Of a DNA stretch of 64,000 nucleotides, positions 1 to 14,578 are shown piece by piece. The stretch comes from Apostichopus japonicus. Lineage: Eukaryota; Echinodermata; Holothuroidea; Aspidochirotida; Stichopodidae. Position numbers and translations under genes: made by a program. Location: positions 28,655,554-28,719,553 of the forward strand of contig NC_092562.1 in assembly GCF_037975245.1 (NCBI RefSeq), read 5' to 3'. The notes beneath the pieces were generated by a model, which was given only the letters and a program-made list of their open reading frames with translations, did not search any database and was not told the DNA's origin. Each line of letters begins with the position of its first letter. Positions within the stretch are counted from its first letter, which is position 1.

Positions 1-25
1 TATCTAAGTGTAGCTCCTCCATTAG

Positions 26-176
26 TTGGCGCGAAGCGTATAAGAAAATTTTGGCCGAAAATACCTCCCAGATCGCTGGAAATGGCACTACACAGGACCA
101 TTTGTTGGCGCGAAGCGTACAAGCAAATTTTGGCCGAAAATGCCTCCCAGATCGCTGGAAATGACACTTCCCAGTC
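26..176. repeat. Two-copy 79-bp tandem repeat
   Basis: Two units beginning with TTGGCGCGAAGCGTA start at 26 and 105 (period 79) and share the downstream text around CCTCCCAGATCGCTGG. The repeat continues to the left edge, so it may be the end of a longer array or a mobile element. No coding potential was seen. Confidence 0.7.
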
Positions 177-516
177 CTTGTAAGTCATCTAAGCACTTTC
201 TATTTTGAAATTACTAGCGATATCATAAAAAAACATGCTGAAGGGGGGGGGGGGGCGGTCGCCCCCTTCCCGAAATTTGTCATGTTCCCCGACGACACGG
301 TCGAGTTCGAGACCAGCCACAGTTGGTTTCATAGCACTGTTCTACAATTGATTAAGGCGTATATACACACACACGCGTTATGATAGACCATATATAGAAT
401 ATATAGATCATGAGTCAGAGAAGAAAAATGGAAACGTCAACAATTGAGTTGTCGGTGTAAGGGGTTGGGTGAGGCACACGCCTCCTCCGAAATCCTTGAT
501 CCGTCACTGGCTACCC

Positions 517-838
517 TGTGTATATAATAGGGATCAGCGCTGTAATAATGTCACTGTTCCTCTTTCTCTTCCAGGTGTCTTGGCGTTTTTCGTTAACTCC
601 CTCCTTTTCTCCTTTTTCTCTCTTTCTTCCTTTTCTGTTCCCTTCCTTCCTCTCCTCCTCCTCTTTTCCCCCCTCTTTTTCCTTTTTTCTTCTCTTTTTT
701 TTCTCTCCTCTTTTTCTTACCCGGGGGGCGCGCGCCCCCAACGCCCCCCCTGGATACGCACCTGCTGTGTATATAATAGGGATCAGCGCTGTAATTATGT
801 CATTGTTCCTCTTTCTCTTCCCGGTGTCGTATGGCGTT
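517..838. repeat. Direct repeat pair around a polypyrimidine tract
   Basis: A segment of about 74 bp starting TGTGTATATAATAGGGATC occurs at 517 and again at 766 with few differences. Between them lies a C/T-only tract (about 593-720) followed by a GC-rich stretch. Open frames through this tract encode only Ser/Phe/Leu or, on the other strand, Lys/Glu runs and are composition artefacts. It may be part of a nonautonomous transposon. Confidence 0.6.
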
Positions 839-840
839 GT

Positions 841-3176
<2,336 letters not shown>

Positions 3177-4099
3177 GAATTACGACCTTCCCTACCGGTT
3201 TCCCTATGGGAGGATCTCTAAAACCTACCCCCTGTCGAATGCTTTATGCCTTTGGCGCTCGCCAAGAACACCTTACAAGGATGCAGTCCCCCCAACCCCA
3301 CCCCCCCCCCCCCACCCCCGGCCCTGCTAATGCTCCTGCTTGATAGTCACTATATTTGTCATTCATTTCAACCAGGTGCTCTGCACACTATAGAGAGGAT
3401 TGCATGGCGACTGTATTTGTAATTTGGCCTGGACATGTGCACTATGACTCATCCAGTTCAAGTCTTCATTTAGAAGATGTAAATTCTTTCAGCAGCTTCA
3501 AAAAGTTACTACTCTAATGCATCCGCCAGATGGAGAAGACTTTCTGTGATGAAGCCAAAGCATTGAGGGTATGTGTGTCAGACTGGATGCTCCTTGTGCT
3601 GTTACAGCAGTGTGCTGGTGACGTCAACACCCAGAGATGGAAGGTCATCTTGGAAGAAAGCGACCCAATGAGACCGACACCAACAATACAGCCATCTCAT
3701 CCCCCTTCTGTGGCAGAACTGGTCTAGGAACACATCACATCTGGGATGTAAGAATACAACGGGCATACGATGAGCTAGGGGTGTCAGGACAAGGGTTAGG
3801 GTTAATGATGTAACAACTGTCGCAAAACTATCATAACAACTCAGGAACTTTTGTAAGTAAAGATAGTACTGCAGCAGTTATTTGGGCGCCAGAGAAGAAT
3901 ATATAGTAAAACAAAGAAGAAATAAAATGCAGAGTTACCTTCATTACAGTCTTTGTATATTTTTTTTTTTTTGTTGCTGTTTTTGTTCTCTTTTCAACAG
4001 CTATGTAAATGCACTTTACTCGATGAGGTATGTGTGGCTTGTCTTCTTTAAGTATTGTTTGTTTTCTTATTGGAACAAAGAAGTGGCAAAAGAATAGGC
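3177..4099. other. Stretch with no recognised gene
   Basis: A short open frame at 3,530-3,727 resembles no family I recognise, and nothing supports it as an exon. A poly-T tract lies near 3,960. No transposon termini were identified. Confidence 0.5.
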
Positions 4100-4386
4100 A
4101 AATATGTCAAAGTTCACCATTACAGTTTACATACCAGAGACTGTATTATCAGAGAACTGAAACAGATCAATAGGCCAGATGCAAGACACATAAATATCTT
4201 ATCATCTGAGGAGAATATTATAGAATCTATATCTATGTTTGTAAAAGCTAGACCTGTTCCCTTCAAATATGTCAAAGTTCACCATTACAATTTACATGCC
4301 AGAGACCAAGACACATAACAATATCATCTGAGGAGAATATTATAGAATCTATATCTATGTTTGTAAAAGGTAGATCTGTTCCCTTT
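4100..4386 (+). repeat. Imperfect two-copy tandem duplication
   Basis: Unit 1 (4,100-4,264) and unit 2 (4,265-4,386) both start AAATATGTCAAAGTTCACC and end TGTTCCCTT; unit 2 has an internal deletion of about 43 bp. The plus frame stays open through both copies for 87 codons (4,055-4,318). I do not recognise the peptide and cannot say whether it was ever coding. Confidence 0.7.
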
Positions 4387-6114
4387 AAATATGTTAGGCT
4401 AAACTGCAATGGCAAGATGATAGAGATATTGCATCGATCATAAGAAATATGTATATATATATCAAATGAAATACTAGAATTTTGTTTGCATAAATATTTT
4501 CTTAGAAGTGGGTGTTGCTACAGCAAACTTGTAAAAGAACAACAATAGTACTAAAAACAAAGATTGAAGACAACATCTACAACAACAATCTATGGACAAA
4601 TGGTAAATTTGGATAAATAGACCGCAAACAGAAAACTTAAAAAATACTTGGGTGAAATACATGAATTATCTATACCAGTCTGGCTGGAAGTTTGGAACAT
4701 ATCCGGTGTATATACCTCTAGAGTCCGGAAACGTGGCCCAGATTAGCAGAACAACGCTACTGCATGGGGGGGGGGGGGGGCTTCCAAGTATGTTATAACT
4801 GCCAAACTACAAACTGTCGATAGGCAGTGTGGCGGAGACAGCGATCGGGATCCTCCCTGTCGTATAATGCCTTCCGACGGCAATGCATTTCTCAGGTCTT
4901 TGGCTACTCCAAGCACGCGGGGATCCAGTACAAGTGTGTCGATTTCCTGAAATTGTAATGAAAGGGAAGCATTTTATGCTATTTTTAATAGACCAGCTTC
5001 ACAACTAGCACAAATTTGCTGCTGAAAGGATACGCTATTCTCCTTTCACAAATGCAAACCAAATACATTTACAACATTGAATGTTGACTACAAATGGAAA
5101 CTGAGCGAACAGACTCCACTGGGGGTGATGCATGGGTGGGGAGGAGCAGTGTGTATAACCAGAGATGGGGTATCCCACATTTCAAAACATTGCACCCAGT
5201 TCATACAATCCAAGTAATATTCAAGGTCTCCCGCCCCAATCTTCCTCAATGGAAGACATGGGTTACACCAGTGGTAAGGGTTACTGACCACAAAGAACAA
5301 AACATTTGTTGTGCAAAGCTAATTTTCAAGCTATATAGTGGAGATGTCGAATGAGATTTACCCACTGGATGAATTGAGAGACATTCCTTCTGTGTACCAG
5401 CGCAGCATATGTTTTCCACGTCTTGCCCCAATGGCCAAACCTGGTACAGGTGAACCACCCAAAATTGCCAACTTGCTTCACCTCGCGGTGAAGTAAATTT
5501 TATCAGTCTATAGTGCCGGATTGCACACGTGTACAATTAAACCTGAACATACCCTGCCGACATATCCTTGCGCTTGGAAATTTCTTGGCAAGAATCCGAG
5601 AGACTTTTTACTCAATCTAACTGAAGTTAATTTGTAAACATTGCATATTCAGACATTTAAACAACACACATAATTGGTCACCCATATTGACAATGTAAGT
5701 AGAACCTTGTGAAAAAAAGTTTTAAGGAAAACTATTTAGCCTATCACTAGTATGCACAGTGCTAATATACATGATCCATTAGCTACTTTGGTTTCGTTTT
5801 CATAACCGAATTCGTAGACGGTTCGTTGCTCAGCTTTGTGTAGAAATATATGAATAGCGTTGTTCTTGAACTGTGAATGGTATTAAGCTGTACTGGTTGC
5901 TGACTAAGTTTGGACAAATGTTTGTGTATAACGTTGTAGGTATGGAAACGTTAGATAAGTGTTTAGGTCCCAAGATTATTAAGTTGAGAAAACCGAGTTT
6001 TTGAAGGAAAGACAGTAGGGTACTCAAAAAGAGGGGTGCCGCAATGCGACTGTTTGCCTCCTTTGAATCCGTGTGCATGCATGCTTTTAAGCTTTCTTCA
6101 CACAACATACGAAC
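4387..6114. other. Stretch with no recognised gene
   Basis: Only short open frames without recognisable domains are seen on either strand (for example 5,094-5,354 plus and 5,830-6,108 minus). A G homopolymer lies near 4,767. No repeats with clear ends were found. Confidence 0.5.
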
Positions 6115-6118
6115 TTAA

Positions 6119-6336
6119 AGGTAGTCAGTATAGGCCCCAAATTAGAGCACGCTACTGGTGCTAGAAGTTTTCAAAAAGTACTTTCCTGCAGGTCTTTACT
6201 CTCCAAATTGTTCTCAGACATTTTATGGAACACACAAGATGACTGAATGTCCCAGTGAGGAAAATTTCCTTGATGGTTTTAATAAGAACGGTTTAAGAAT
6301 TTTGACCACAGGTGACCATATTTTACTATCTAGCAT
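6119..6336 (+). mobile_element. TTAA-flanked MITE, family B, 3' end truncated
   Basis: The left end is TTAA (6,115-6,118) followed by AGGTAGTCAGTATAGGCCCC. The body matches, in inverse orientation, the complete copy at 25,034-25,275. The right terminal repeat is missing here: homology stops in CTAGCATA near 6,336, where the duplicated block begins. The 3' part with the other terminus is at 7,573-7,641. No open frame is present, so it is nonautonomous. Confidence 0.75.
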
Positions 6337-6582
6337 ACAGATTACTTTCTAGGTTTTAAGATTATTCAATGTTGTTGGACTTTTTTTTAGTTACCTCCTA
6401 ACGCCACTATGACACAATCGCACCGATCTTCACCCCGAAATCTTACATATAGTTTCTCAGTTTGACACTTGATACATTTCCCAGATAGAACGAGATTGTT
6501 ATTTCATTCACTTTAAATTTGTTTATGCAACTGACAAATATCTCCGCTTCAAGACTAAACCAAAAGGACAAATTCCTTTTAA

Positions 6583-7207
6583 AGCAGCATTTGCGTTTTG
6601 TCGCCGTTTTCCACTTTTTTTGACAAGTCCATCGAGTGTTTTACATATATCATTCACAAAACAGCAAACTAAGATATTAGCCAAGTTTTTTCCCTGCCAA
6701 AAGCGTTAATTGGCGAGTAATTAAAGACATTTGCAGATAATGAGTAAAAGTTAAAAATGTAACATTTCTTATTAATCGCATACAGTTCCCCAACCCACTA
6801 TAGTTTGAATTCAACCCAATCAGAGATGCAGTTGAGTTGCAGTTATGAGCCGTTGCTAAAAATAGATTCAAAACGTCGAGTTGGTACTTGGTACAACCAA
6901 CGAGCTGGTACTCTAACAGCTCCCTGGTACAACTGTCATAGTCAATCTACACAAATCAAGCATGGTGTTGTATTACGTATTGGTCATTGACGTTCGTAGC
7001 TCTTAAATATTCATATTATGGGCGAGGTTTATTCGGATCTCAGCGGAAAATATCTTCGAGATAAACAAAGTTGAAAGTTGTAAATTTTTCGAATTTTATG
7101 CCACCATTTGAGTAAGATATGAATAGATTAGCTAGTAACGCATGTCGTTATGGCATCGTGGAATCAGTGAGGTTGAGAAAAACCATATAAAGACGCAAAA
7201 TGCTGCT
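6583..7207 (+). mobile_element. TTAA-flanked MITE, family A, copy 1 (625 bp)
   Basis: It begins AGCAGCATTTGCGT and ends ACGCAAAATGCTGCT, forming terminal inverted repeats of about 15 bp, with TTAA at 6,579-6,582 and 7,208-7,211. The paralogous segment at 8,831-8,850 holds the pre-insertion sequence with a single TTAA (8,841-8,844), which independently proves the ends. TTAA target duplication is typical of piggyBac-type transposition. No transposase frame is present, so the element is nonautonomous. Confidence 0.9.
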
Positions 7208-7572
7208 TTAAGATAAAGTTTCCTTTAAAGTATTCAGCTAATTATTTTAGGTATGCATCTTTCGTTTTCGTTACAATGGACTGCATTGTAGAATAAAAGA
7301 ACCAGTCACGGTATACATGCAAATTTGCTAAGTCAGCATGGCGCCTTAATATTGTTTTCGGAGTACCATTTTAGTCCACTGTTTGCTAAGACTATATATA
7401 TATCCTATTGTCGGTTTTTAAATTGTATTACCGTTTAAACCGAATAACAAAACTTGTTATTATAAACGGTAAACAGTCAGTGACTTCAGTTCAAAATATT
7501 CGCAGAACGATTCATCGTATTAGTTATAAATTCAAAGTTTTGCTAATATGAATCAGAAAATGGGTCCACCAG

Positions 7573-7641
7573 TTTTAGAATTTTGACCACAAGTGACCAT
7601 ACTTGAAAATCTAGCATATTTGGGGCCAATACAGCATGCCT
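7573..7641 (+). mobile_element. 3' terminal fragment of MITE family B
   Basis: It matches the end of the complete 25,034-25,275 copy, including CTAGCATATTTGGGGCCAAT, and is followed by TTAA (7,642-7,645). The 5' part is absent, so the duplication breakpoint lies inside this element. Confidence 0.7.
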
Positions 7642-7680
7642 TTAACTGTTCTGTCATTAGGATCACTTTCTAGGTTTTAA

Positions 7681-8251
7681 AGCAGCATTTTGCGTTTGGT
7701 CGCCGTTTTCTACTTTTTTGACATGTCCATCGAGTTTTTTACATATATCAATCACAAAACAGCAAACTAAGATATTAGCCAAGTTTTTCCCTTAAAAACA
7801 ACGTTAATTGGCGAGTAATTAAGGATAGTTGCAGATAATGAGAAAAGTGTCCACGACAAAATCCACTTAAAAAATTAATCGCATACAGTTCCCCCAAACC
7901 CACTAGTTTGAATTCAACCAATCAGAGATCCAGGTTTAGTTATGAGCCGTTGCTAAAAATAGATTCAAGACTTTGCGTTGGTAACTCCCTGGTACAACTG
8001 CAATAAAGACTACACAAATCAAGCTGGTGTTGTATTACGTATTGGTCAATGATGTTCGTAGTGTTTAAATATTCATATCATGGGCGAGGTTTATCTTGGA
8101 GAAAAACAAAGTTGAAAGTTGCAAATTTTTCGACTTTTATGCCACCATTTGAAGTTAGAATTAAATAGATACGCTAGTTATGTATGTCGTTATGGCATAG
8201 TGGAATCAGTGAGGTTGTGGAAAATCATAGAAAAGGACGCAAAATGCTGCT
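7681..8251 (+). mobile_element. TTAA-flanked MITE, family A, copy 2 (571 bp)
   Basis: It begins AGCAGCATTTTGCGT and ends in the exact reverse complement, with TTAA at 7,677-7,680 and 8,252-8,255. It aligns with copy 1 over most of its length. The matching empty site is in copy I at TTAA 6,356-6,359 (TTTCTAGGTTTTAAGATTAT). No transposase frame is present. Confidence 0.9.
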
Positions 8252-9220
8252 TTAAGATTATTCAAGGTTGTTGGACTTTTTTCGTCTTTTTCTTTATTGG
8301 TAATGACTATACTGTGTACACGGTATAAAAAAAAAGTGCATAATATAATTACTTTGGGGAAAACTTCTCGATTAGTTATGAATTAATATGCATGGTATTG
8401 AGTGAAGGAGGTAAGCAACTGCAACCATCATACAAGTGGACTTATTGGCCTATGTAACGCAGATTCTAGTGGAAACCAATGATCATAAACCGCTGCAAAA
8501 GAAAAATTCATTATTCCTCTTAGGAGTGATCACATTTGTGTTCTATTATGCATGAGACTGAAGAGTTTGTTTAAAATCTTTGATTATTCCTTCAGAGAGA
8601 TGGGGTTTTCAAATGATGATTCTAAATTATAGAAACTGTCTACCATGATCTAATATTGGTATTCTTTTAGTTACCTCCTAACGCCACTAAGAAAAAAAAA
8701 ACGCACACAGTTTCTCAGTTTTACACTGGATACTTTTCCCAGATAGAACAAGATTTTTATTTCATTCACTTTAATTTGTTAATGCGGCGCGACTGCCAAA
8801 TATCTCAGTTTCAAGACTAAACCGAAAGAACAAATTCCTTTTAAGATAAAGTTTCCTTTAAATTCTCGAACAAATATGTTTACGGAGTAAAGCTTATTAA
8901 TTTAGGTATGCATCTGTCGTTTTCGTTACAATGGAATGCATTGTAACAAAAGAACCAGTCACGGTATACATGTACATTTCCCAGGTCAGCATATATGGCG
9001 CCTTAATATTGGTTTTCGGAGAACCATTTTAGTCCACTGTTTGCTAGAACTATATATATCCTATTATCGGCTTTTAAAACTTCATTACCATTTAAACCGA
9101 ATAACAAAAACCTTAATTGAAAACGGTAAACACTCAGTGACTTCTGTTCAAAGTATTCGGAGAACGAGTCATAAAATTAGTTGATAATTAAAGGTTTGCT
9201 AATATGAATCAGAAAATGGG

Positions 9221-9857
9221 TACATCTGGGTACACACACTGAACGACTGATGAGCAAAGACAGTGTTTTGTGTGAACCATCACTCCATCAGTATTCGTTT
9301 AGGTGACATGCAGAATATTAAATTTTTCCTAGAGCATTATATACTGTGTTGTCAAATTGATGGGTCTACAAGAAACTTAGCAGGTTAAACCACAACATCT
9401 TTTCAAAAGAACCAAAATTCCAATCCTTTGCACAGAAAATTGAATTTGTTTGAAAAATAAATAAATCATAACAATCAAATCGCAAGTAAACAATTAACAA
9501 CAATTCCAATACAGAGATTTTCATGCTAAAAATAGTCAATGGTGGTTTCTAATTTCTTATGATTTGCTTGGCCAATAGCCCTTGTCATTGTCTGCAAGTT
9601 TTTCATGCAGCTATAGTTCTCAATGAACACAAAGGTGTTGTTTGAATGCAACTATACTTGTAACTATATGGTAACTATACGGCAAACTTCGCGCTTCAGG
9701 ATTTGACAATATGTTTGTTGTTGTATAGCTAAAGCTATACTAGCTAAAACTAAAGCTAAAACTAGCTAAAGCTTTCATCATTTGATTTTTTCTTCTTCTG
9801 CACAAGCCAATGTTTGTCAGGGGCCATTATAACTAAGTATTGTGCGTTCTTGTAGAG
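9221..9857. other. Stretch with no recognised gene
   Basis: AT-rich, with a short run of AGCTAAA-type repeats near 9,730-9,775. No gene or element ends were recognised. Confidence 0.5.
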
Positions 9858-10227
9858 GTACTTGAGAGTGCATGTTTTCATGGAGGACTGTATACGCACT
9901 TTGAAACAGGCGATGAAGAAAGCTAACTTTGATAGTGCTCAAATTCACACAAAAACTGACCGAAGTTTGCTTTCATATAGAACTACCCCCACTCGCTGAC
10001 AAAAGTGACACCAGCAAAGTTGTTCTTTGGGAGAGAATTTCAAAATAGACTGTTCTTATGGAACCAGAATTTGGTGCCTCAATTGCTTCAAAACAATCAA
10101 CACGGATGTCCATACACCTATTCGATCTGTTTCTGTGGGGGATGAGGTTATGGTATTAGATTTTAGAGCATCCACAGGGAATGGGCTCAAGGTATTGTTG
10201 ATGATGGTTGTCCATCGTATTCGATGA
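9858..10227 (+). pseudogene. Relic of a Ty3-type integrase C-terminal region
   Basis: Conceptual translation across several frames gives pieces typical of the end of a Ty3/gypsy integrase core: an RTLKQAM-like helix, LLSYRTTP, a KLFFGRE-like box (in another frame), then VGDEVMV leading into the region before the GPY/F module. Frameshifts and stops separate the pieces, so it is dead. It differs from the intact element at 42-52 kb and represents another lineage. Identification rests on motif recognition only. Confidence 0.6.
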
Positions 10228-10239
10228 TGACAGCTAATC

Positions 10240-12180
10240 TATTTATCTCTAACTACGATTGAATTTCGCTGGTGGGCACGCTGATGGCTGATCAGGCAAT
10301 CCTTGCATGGAAACTTTTGTTGCATGGGTGACAGAAAAACTCAAATGACTCAGGTTGATTTGAACTGCGTGATTTACGCTGGGCTCTGTTTGCTTCTGCT
10401 CCCTGGATACGGCTGGTCTCATATGCATCAGTGCCGACATGATCAGACCGGAGCCAAAGGTTGAGATCATGTACTACTTGCTCGCAGGAGTCAGTGGCTA
10501 TGTTACAGCGTTTCAGGTAAATCTTTAGAGAGTCCTTGTACCTCTTGTACTGTCCATCCAGAGAGCGCTTGTCACATTTAAGTTCGGAATAGAATAACTT
10601 CTTGAGCATTCTGTCCCCAGGCATACGGACCAACTGACCAGCCCACCTTAGTAAGGAATTCATTACTATTGCACCAATGCTGGGTAATTGGGCTCTCTGA
10701 AGTACTTCTGTATCAGGAACCTTCTGTTGCCATGTAATGTTGAAAATTTTCCTGAGGCAGGTTTGGTGAAATCGATCCATTTTTCTTATGTGACGAGAAT
10801 ACGGGGTCCATGTCTCGCAACTATACAGTAGATATGTGATCACCACTGCTCTACACCTGGAGGTACCAATATTGATGCCCCTCTTCTTCCACAGCTTGTC
10901 TCTGAGCATTCCAAAGGATGAGCTTGCTTTCCCAGTCTCAAGCTAAATTTTTCGTCGAAGTGTGCATCCGGAGACAAGGTGCTACCAAGGTAAAAAACTT
11001 TGAGACAGCCTTCAAGGTGTAACCTTCAATAGTGAGGACAGGTGGTATGTATGACTTACCCGGGGCTGGCTGGTACATGACTTCAGTTTTGCCTAGGCTA
11101 ATTGTTAGGCCAAATAGTTTACAGGCATCTGCAAAATGGTACGTGATTACTTGTAGGTCCTATTGTGAATGGGCAGCTAGAGCACAATCATCTACAAACA
11201 GCAGCTCGCTAGATAAATCTTCTAATACTTTGGGTTTAGTTTGTAGGCGACGCAGATTGAACAATTTACCGTCTGTTCTGAACCGAATGTAAATTCCTGT
11301 TTTGAGGTCCCTGAATGCATACATTAGCATTGCTGAAAACACTATGCTGAAGAGTGTTGGAGCTAAGACATGGCCTTGTTTAACACCATTTGTGACAGGA
11401 AAGGGATCGGACAGGGCTCCATCATCCATTACTCTACCCATCATGCCATAATGGAATTGCCGTATCATGAAGATGAACTTGTCAGGACATCGTAACTTTG
11501 CTAGGATTTTCCACAACCTATCACGACTGACAGTGTCAAAGGCCTTAGTGAGGTCTACGAATACCATGTAGAGGTCCATATTTTGTTCACGTCACTTTTC
11601 TTGGAGTTGTCGGCCACTAAAATTCATGTCTGTTGTCCCTCTGCCTTTTCTAAAACCACAATGGCAATCAGGAACAATTTCGTCAATGACATGGTCGATG
11701 AGGCGATTTAAGCAGATCCTAGCAAGTATCTTACCAGCAATTACCAACAAGGATATCCCTCTGCGATTGTCACAAATCTGTCTTTTGCCCTTGCGCTTGA
11801 ACAGATGGATTAAATTGGCATCTTTGAATTCTTGAGGAATGGTTTGGTTTTGCTGCATGATTTTGAAAAGGTATGTTAAGCTGTTTATTAGGTGATGGCC
11901 GCCAACTTTGTAAATCTCAGCAAGAATGGCGTCTGTCCCCGGTGCTTTACCACTTGATAAGAGTTTGATTGCCTTGGTTGTTTCTGACACAGTGGGCTCC
12001 ACAGCAAGACACTCTTTTATTGCGAACTGAGGCAGTTGGTTTTAAGACGTCATTGTTGATCTCAGATGGAAGGTTTAAAAGGTTTCTGAAGTGTTCAACC
12101 TATTTTTCCATCATTTGTGCTTCTTCAGTAAGAACAGATTCTTGATCAGCTGAAAGGAGTGGAGATGAGCTACTATCACC
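10240..12180 (-). pseudogene. Degenerate non-LTR retrotransposon: reverse transcriptase and C-terminal zinc finger
   Basis: Reading leftwards on the minus strand, the first piece (12,002-11,592) has the GKAPGTD and GFRKGRGT boxes of LINE reverse transcriptases. The next piece (11,579-11,160) has DLTKAFDTVSR, NGVKQG and the catalytic FVDD. A third piece (10,909-10,292) holds the thumb/C-terminal region ending in a C2H2-like finger. An in-frame TGA near 11,590, breaks at about 11,160-10,910 and a one-base frameshift inside the finger near 10,292 disable it. Weaker similarity continues upstream to about 12,180; no endonuclease domain was seen. The clade (RTE-like or a relative) is not certain. 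Confidence 0.85.
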
Positions 12181-12326
12181 GAGTCAAATGGTTGCATTAC
12201 GAAACAAATCAAACTCGTGGATATTACTGGAGGACTGGAGTTACCAATGTAAAGAATCAGTTACAAGGATTCACGATGAAATATACCCACGAACCAAAAA
12301 AAGAGTAAAGTACGTAAACACTAAGT

Positions 12327-12726
12327 CAGGGTTGTCCAACCTACGGCCCGCGGGCCACAGTCCGGCCCGCCGCAGGGTTGCGTCCGGCCCGCCAGAGATG
12401 CTCTACGGTGCGAAATTTTAGTGAGCAGATTTATTGATAACAATTTGAAGCTATATAATCAATCATTCGAACCTTCTGGGTCCAAAACACTGCATACAGG
12501 TCAGTTAATGTGACACTCTCAGCGGAGGGGGGGGGGGGGTCGGCTGCACTTTATTCATCTGTTTTATCAGGAAGGAAAATAAATCAGTCCCGCGCGCAGT
12601 GCGCACATTTTGTTGCTTTGGGCTTCGGTTAAAAAATTAAAAAATCGAGCGTAGGGTTCATGCGGCCCCCTCCTTCATTATAATCATTCCATGTGGCCCT
12701 CCTCTGCAAAAGGTTGGACAACCCTG
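12327..12726. mobile_element. Nonautonomous hAT-like DNA transposon (400 bp)
   Basis: The ends are perfect 16-bp inverted repeats starting CAGGGTTGTCCAACCT, and the flanks are identical 8-bp duplications CACTAAGT (12,319-12,326 and 12,727-12,734). An 8-bp duplication with CAGGG termini is diagnostic for the hAT superfamily. The interior contains GGCCCGC-rich subterminal repeats near 12,345-12,395 and no transposase frame. Confidence 0.93.
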
Positions 12727-12734
12727 CACTAAGT

Positions 12735-13283
12735 ACAACTTATTTTCAGTTTAATATTTGTCCACGAGTCAATGACGCATTAGTATGATCACACGGCAGT
12801 AAAGCTTATCATTATTATGTTTATTACAGTACGCTGCACGCGTTGAAGATTCTTCTGAAATCCAACAAATGACAATTGTAACTGGAAGCGACTCGCGTTT
12901 CGGAGTTAAACATTTGACGTGACATGTTTCCACATAGGAAATCAATAATATATATATATATTTTTTTAAATCCCAAGAAGAAGTGATATAAGAGTTAAAG
13001 TTAGAGAGACTTGGTTTCTTGGTTACATTTTGATACCTTTCACCTTAAGCCTCAAAGAACTTTGTACTGCTGGCTGTGTTAATAGTTGAATAAATCCTGG
13101 TTCTAACCTAAACGTACTAATTTTCCCGCTCCGTTATTGCCTGTGTGTGCCACGCGCTGCATCCCAGTTTTCACATACTCCGTTTTCGGAGATACGAGAC
13201 ATAATGTAACATAAATTACCCAGGTCATATCATTCGGTGATTGACTATATTCTTCCATGTTTTCTGACTTTTGATCAGGTTAA

Positions 13284-13286
<3 letters not shown>
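12735..13286. other. Stretch with no recognised gene
   Basis: It contains a short TA tract near 12,950 and an AATAAA at about 13,092 within otherwise unassigned sequence. It could be the end of a decayed retroelement; nothing firmer can be said. Confidence 0.4.

Positions 13287-13370
<84 letters not shown>
13287..13370. repeat. (TA)n microsatellite
   Basis: About 84 bp of uninterrupted TA dinucleotide. Apparent Tyr-Ile open frames over it are artefacts. Confidence 0.95.
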
Positions 13371-13372
<2 letters not shown>

Positions 13373-13776
13373 ATTATTCCGTGTCAAATCACGGATAGCT
13401 GTTGCTGCACCCTCTCCAAAAATTCCCAATAGTTTTGTATGATTGGACCACCATGAAATAAGCATATTCTGAAAATTTCAGTTGCTTTACAACTGGCCGA
13501 TTTATCACACTTTGAAATTCCGCAATTTGTCGCCACCATGGCATTTTGGCATTTTCTTGACTTTTGAGGTCTCATTTCTCAGTACTACCTTTCCATTACA
13601 TATGCCTATAGAGTCTATCCCATTGAACAGGAAAGTAAAAAATTAGGCTACAAAAATATTGTCTTGTGGAGTTAGGTCAAAAGTGTCAAAATATTCGATT
13701 TTTGTACTTTTCACTAAAAAAAATGTGCTATTTTTAGTGATGAATTATTGATGAAATATATATATATATATATATA

Positions 13777-14225
<449 letters not shown>

Positions 14226-14289
14226 AATATATAAGAATAGTAGTGGTCCATACTGATAATATAAAAGATAACAAGCGAATATTTTTAAG

Positions 14290-14510
14290 AACGACATACT
14301 GCTTTATTTCGCAGTTTTCACCACTCCAAAGCCAGGCAATTGTACAAGATCAATTAAATACAAGGGCTAATATACATCCGAAGACGACAATAGTGATAAC
14401 ATGAGTGAATTTTAAAACTAGGAATGATTAGAACAACCAGCAATAAAAAGTAAATAGGGCTTTTCTAATCCCTATTTACTTTTTATTGCTGGTTGTATAG
14501 CAGTATGTCG

Positions 14511-14511
<1 letters not shown>
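14290..14511. mobile_element. Inverted-repeat element with a perfect 26-bp hairpin
   Basis: The outer ends AACGACATACTGCT (14,290-14,303) and AGCAGTATGTCGTT (14,498-14,511) are exact inverted repeats. Inside the right end is a perfect 26-bp inverted repeat (14,434-14,459 with 14,470-14,495) separated by 10 bases. The element abuts TA repeats. Nested inverted repeats and no open frame fit a foldback or MITE-type element; the superfamily is not assigned. Confidence 0.65.
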
Positions 14512-14557
<46 letters not shown>

Positions 14558-14578
14558 CATATATATATATAAAGATAT
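14512..14578. repeat. (TA)n microsatellite with interruptions
   Basis: TA dinucleotide run with a few C and AAG interruptions directly to the right of the hairpin element. Confidence 0.9.

Larger units (their letters stand above)
6337..9220 (+). repeat. Diverged tandem duplication, each copy carrying a different MITE
   Basis: The host-like sequence of copy I (about 6,337-7,572) and copy II (about 7,642-9,220) aligns along its length. Shared landmarks are CTTTCTAGGTTTTAA, the block AGTTACCTCCTAACGCCACT, the block starting GTATGCATCT near 7,250 and 8,905, and the closing GAATCAGAAAATGGGT. Copy I is interrupted by the MITE at 6,583-7,207 and copy II by the one at 7,681-8,251. Copy II also has extra sequence at about 8,290-8,660. 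No conserved open frame was recognised. Confidence 0.85.

Noticed and set aside
511-741. Minus-strand Lys/Glu-rich open frame and plus-strand Ser/Phe-rich frames
   Set aside because: They are produced by a pure C/T tract and have no domain or splice support.
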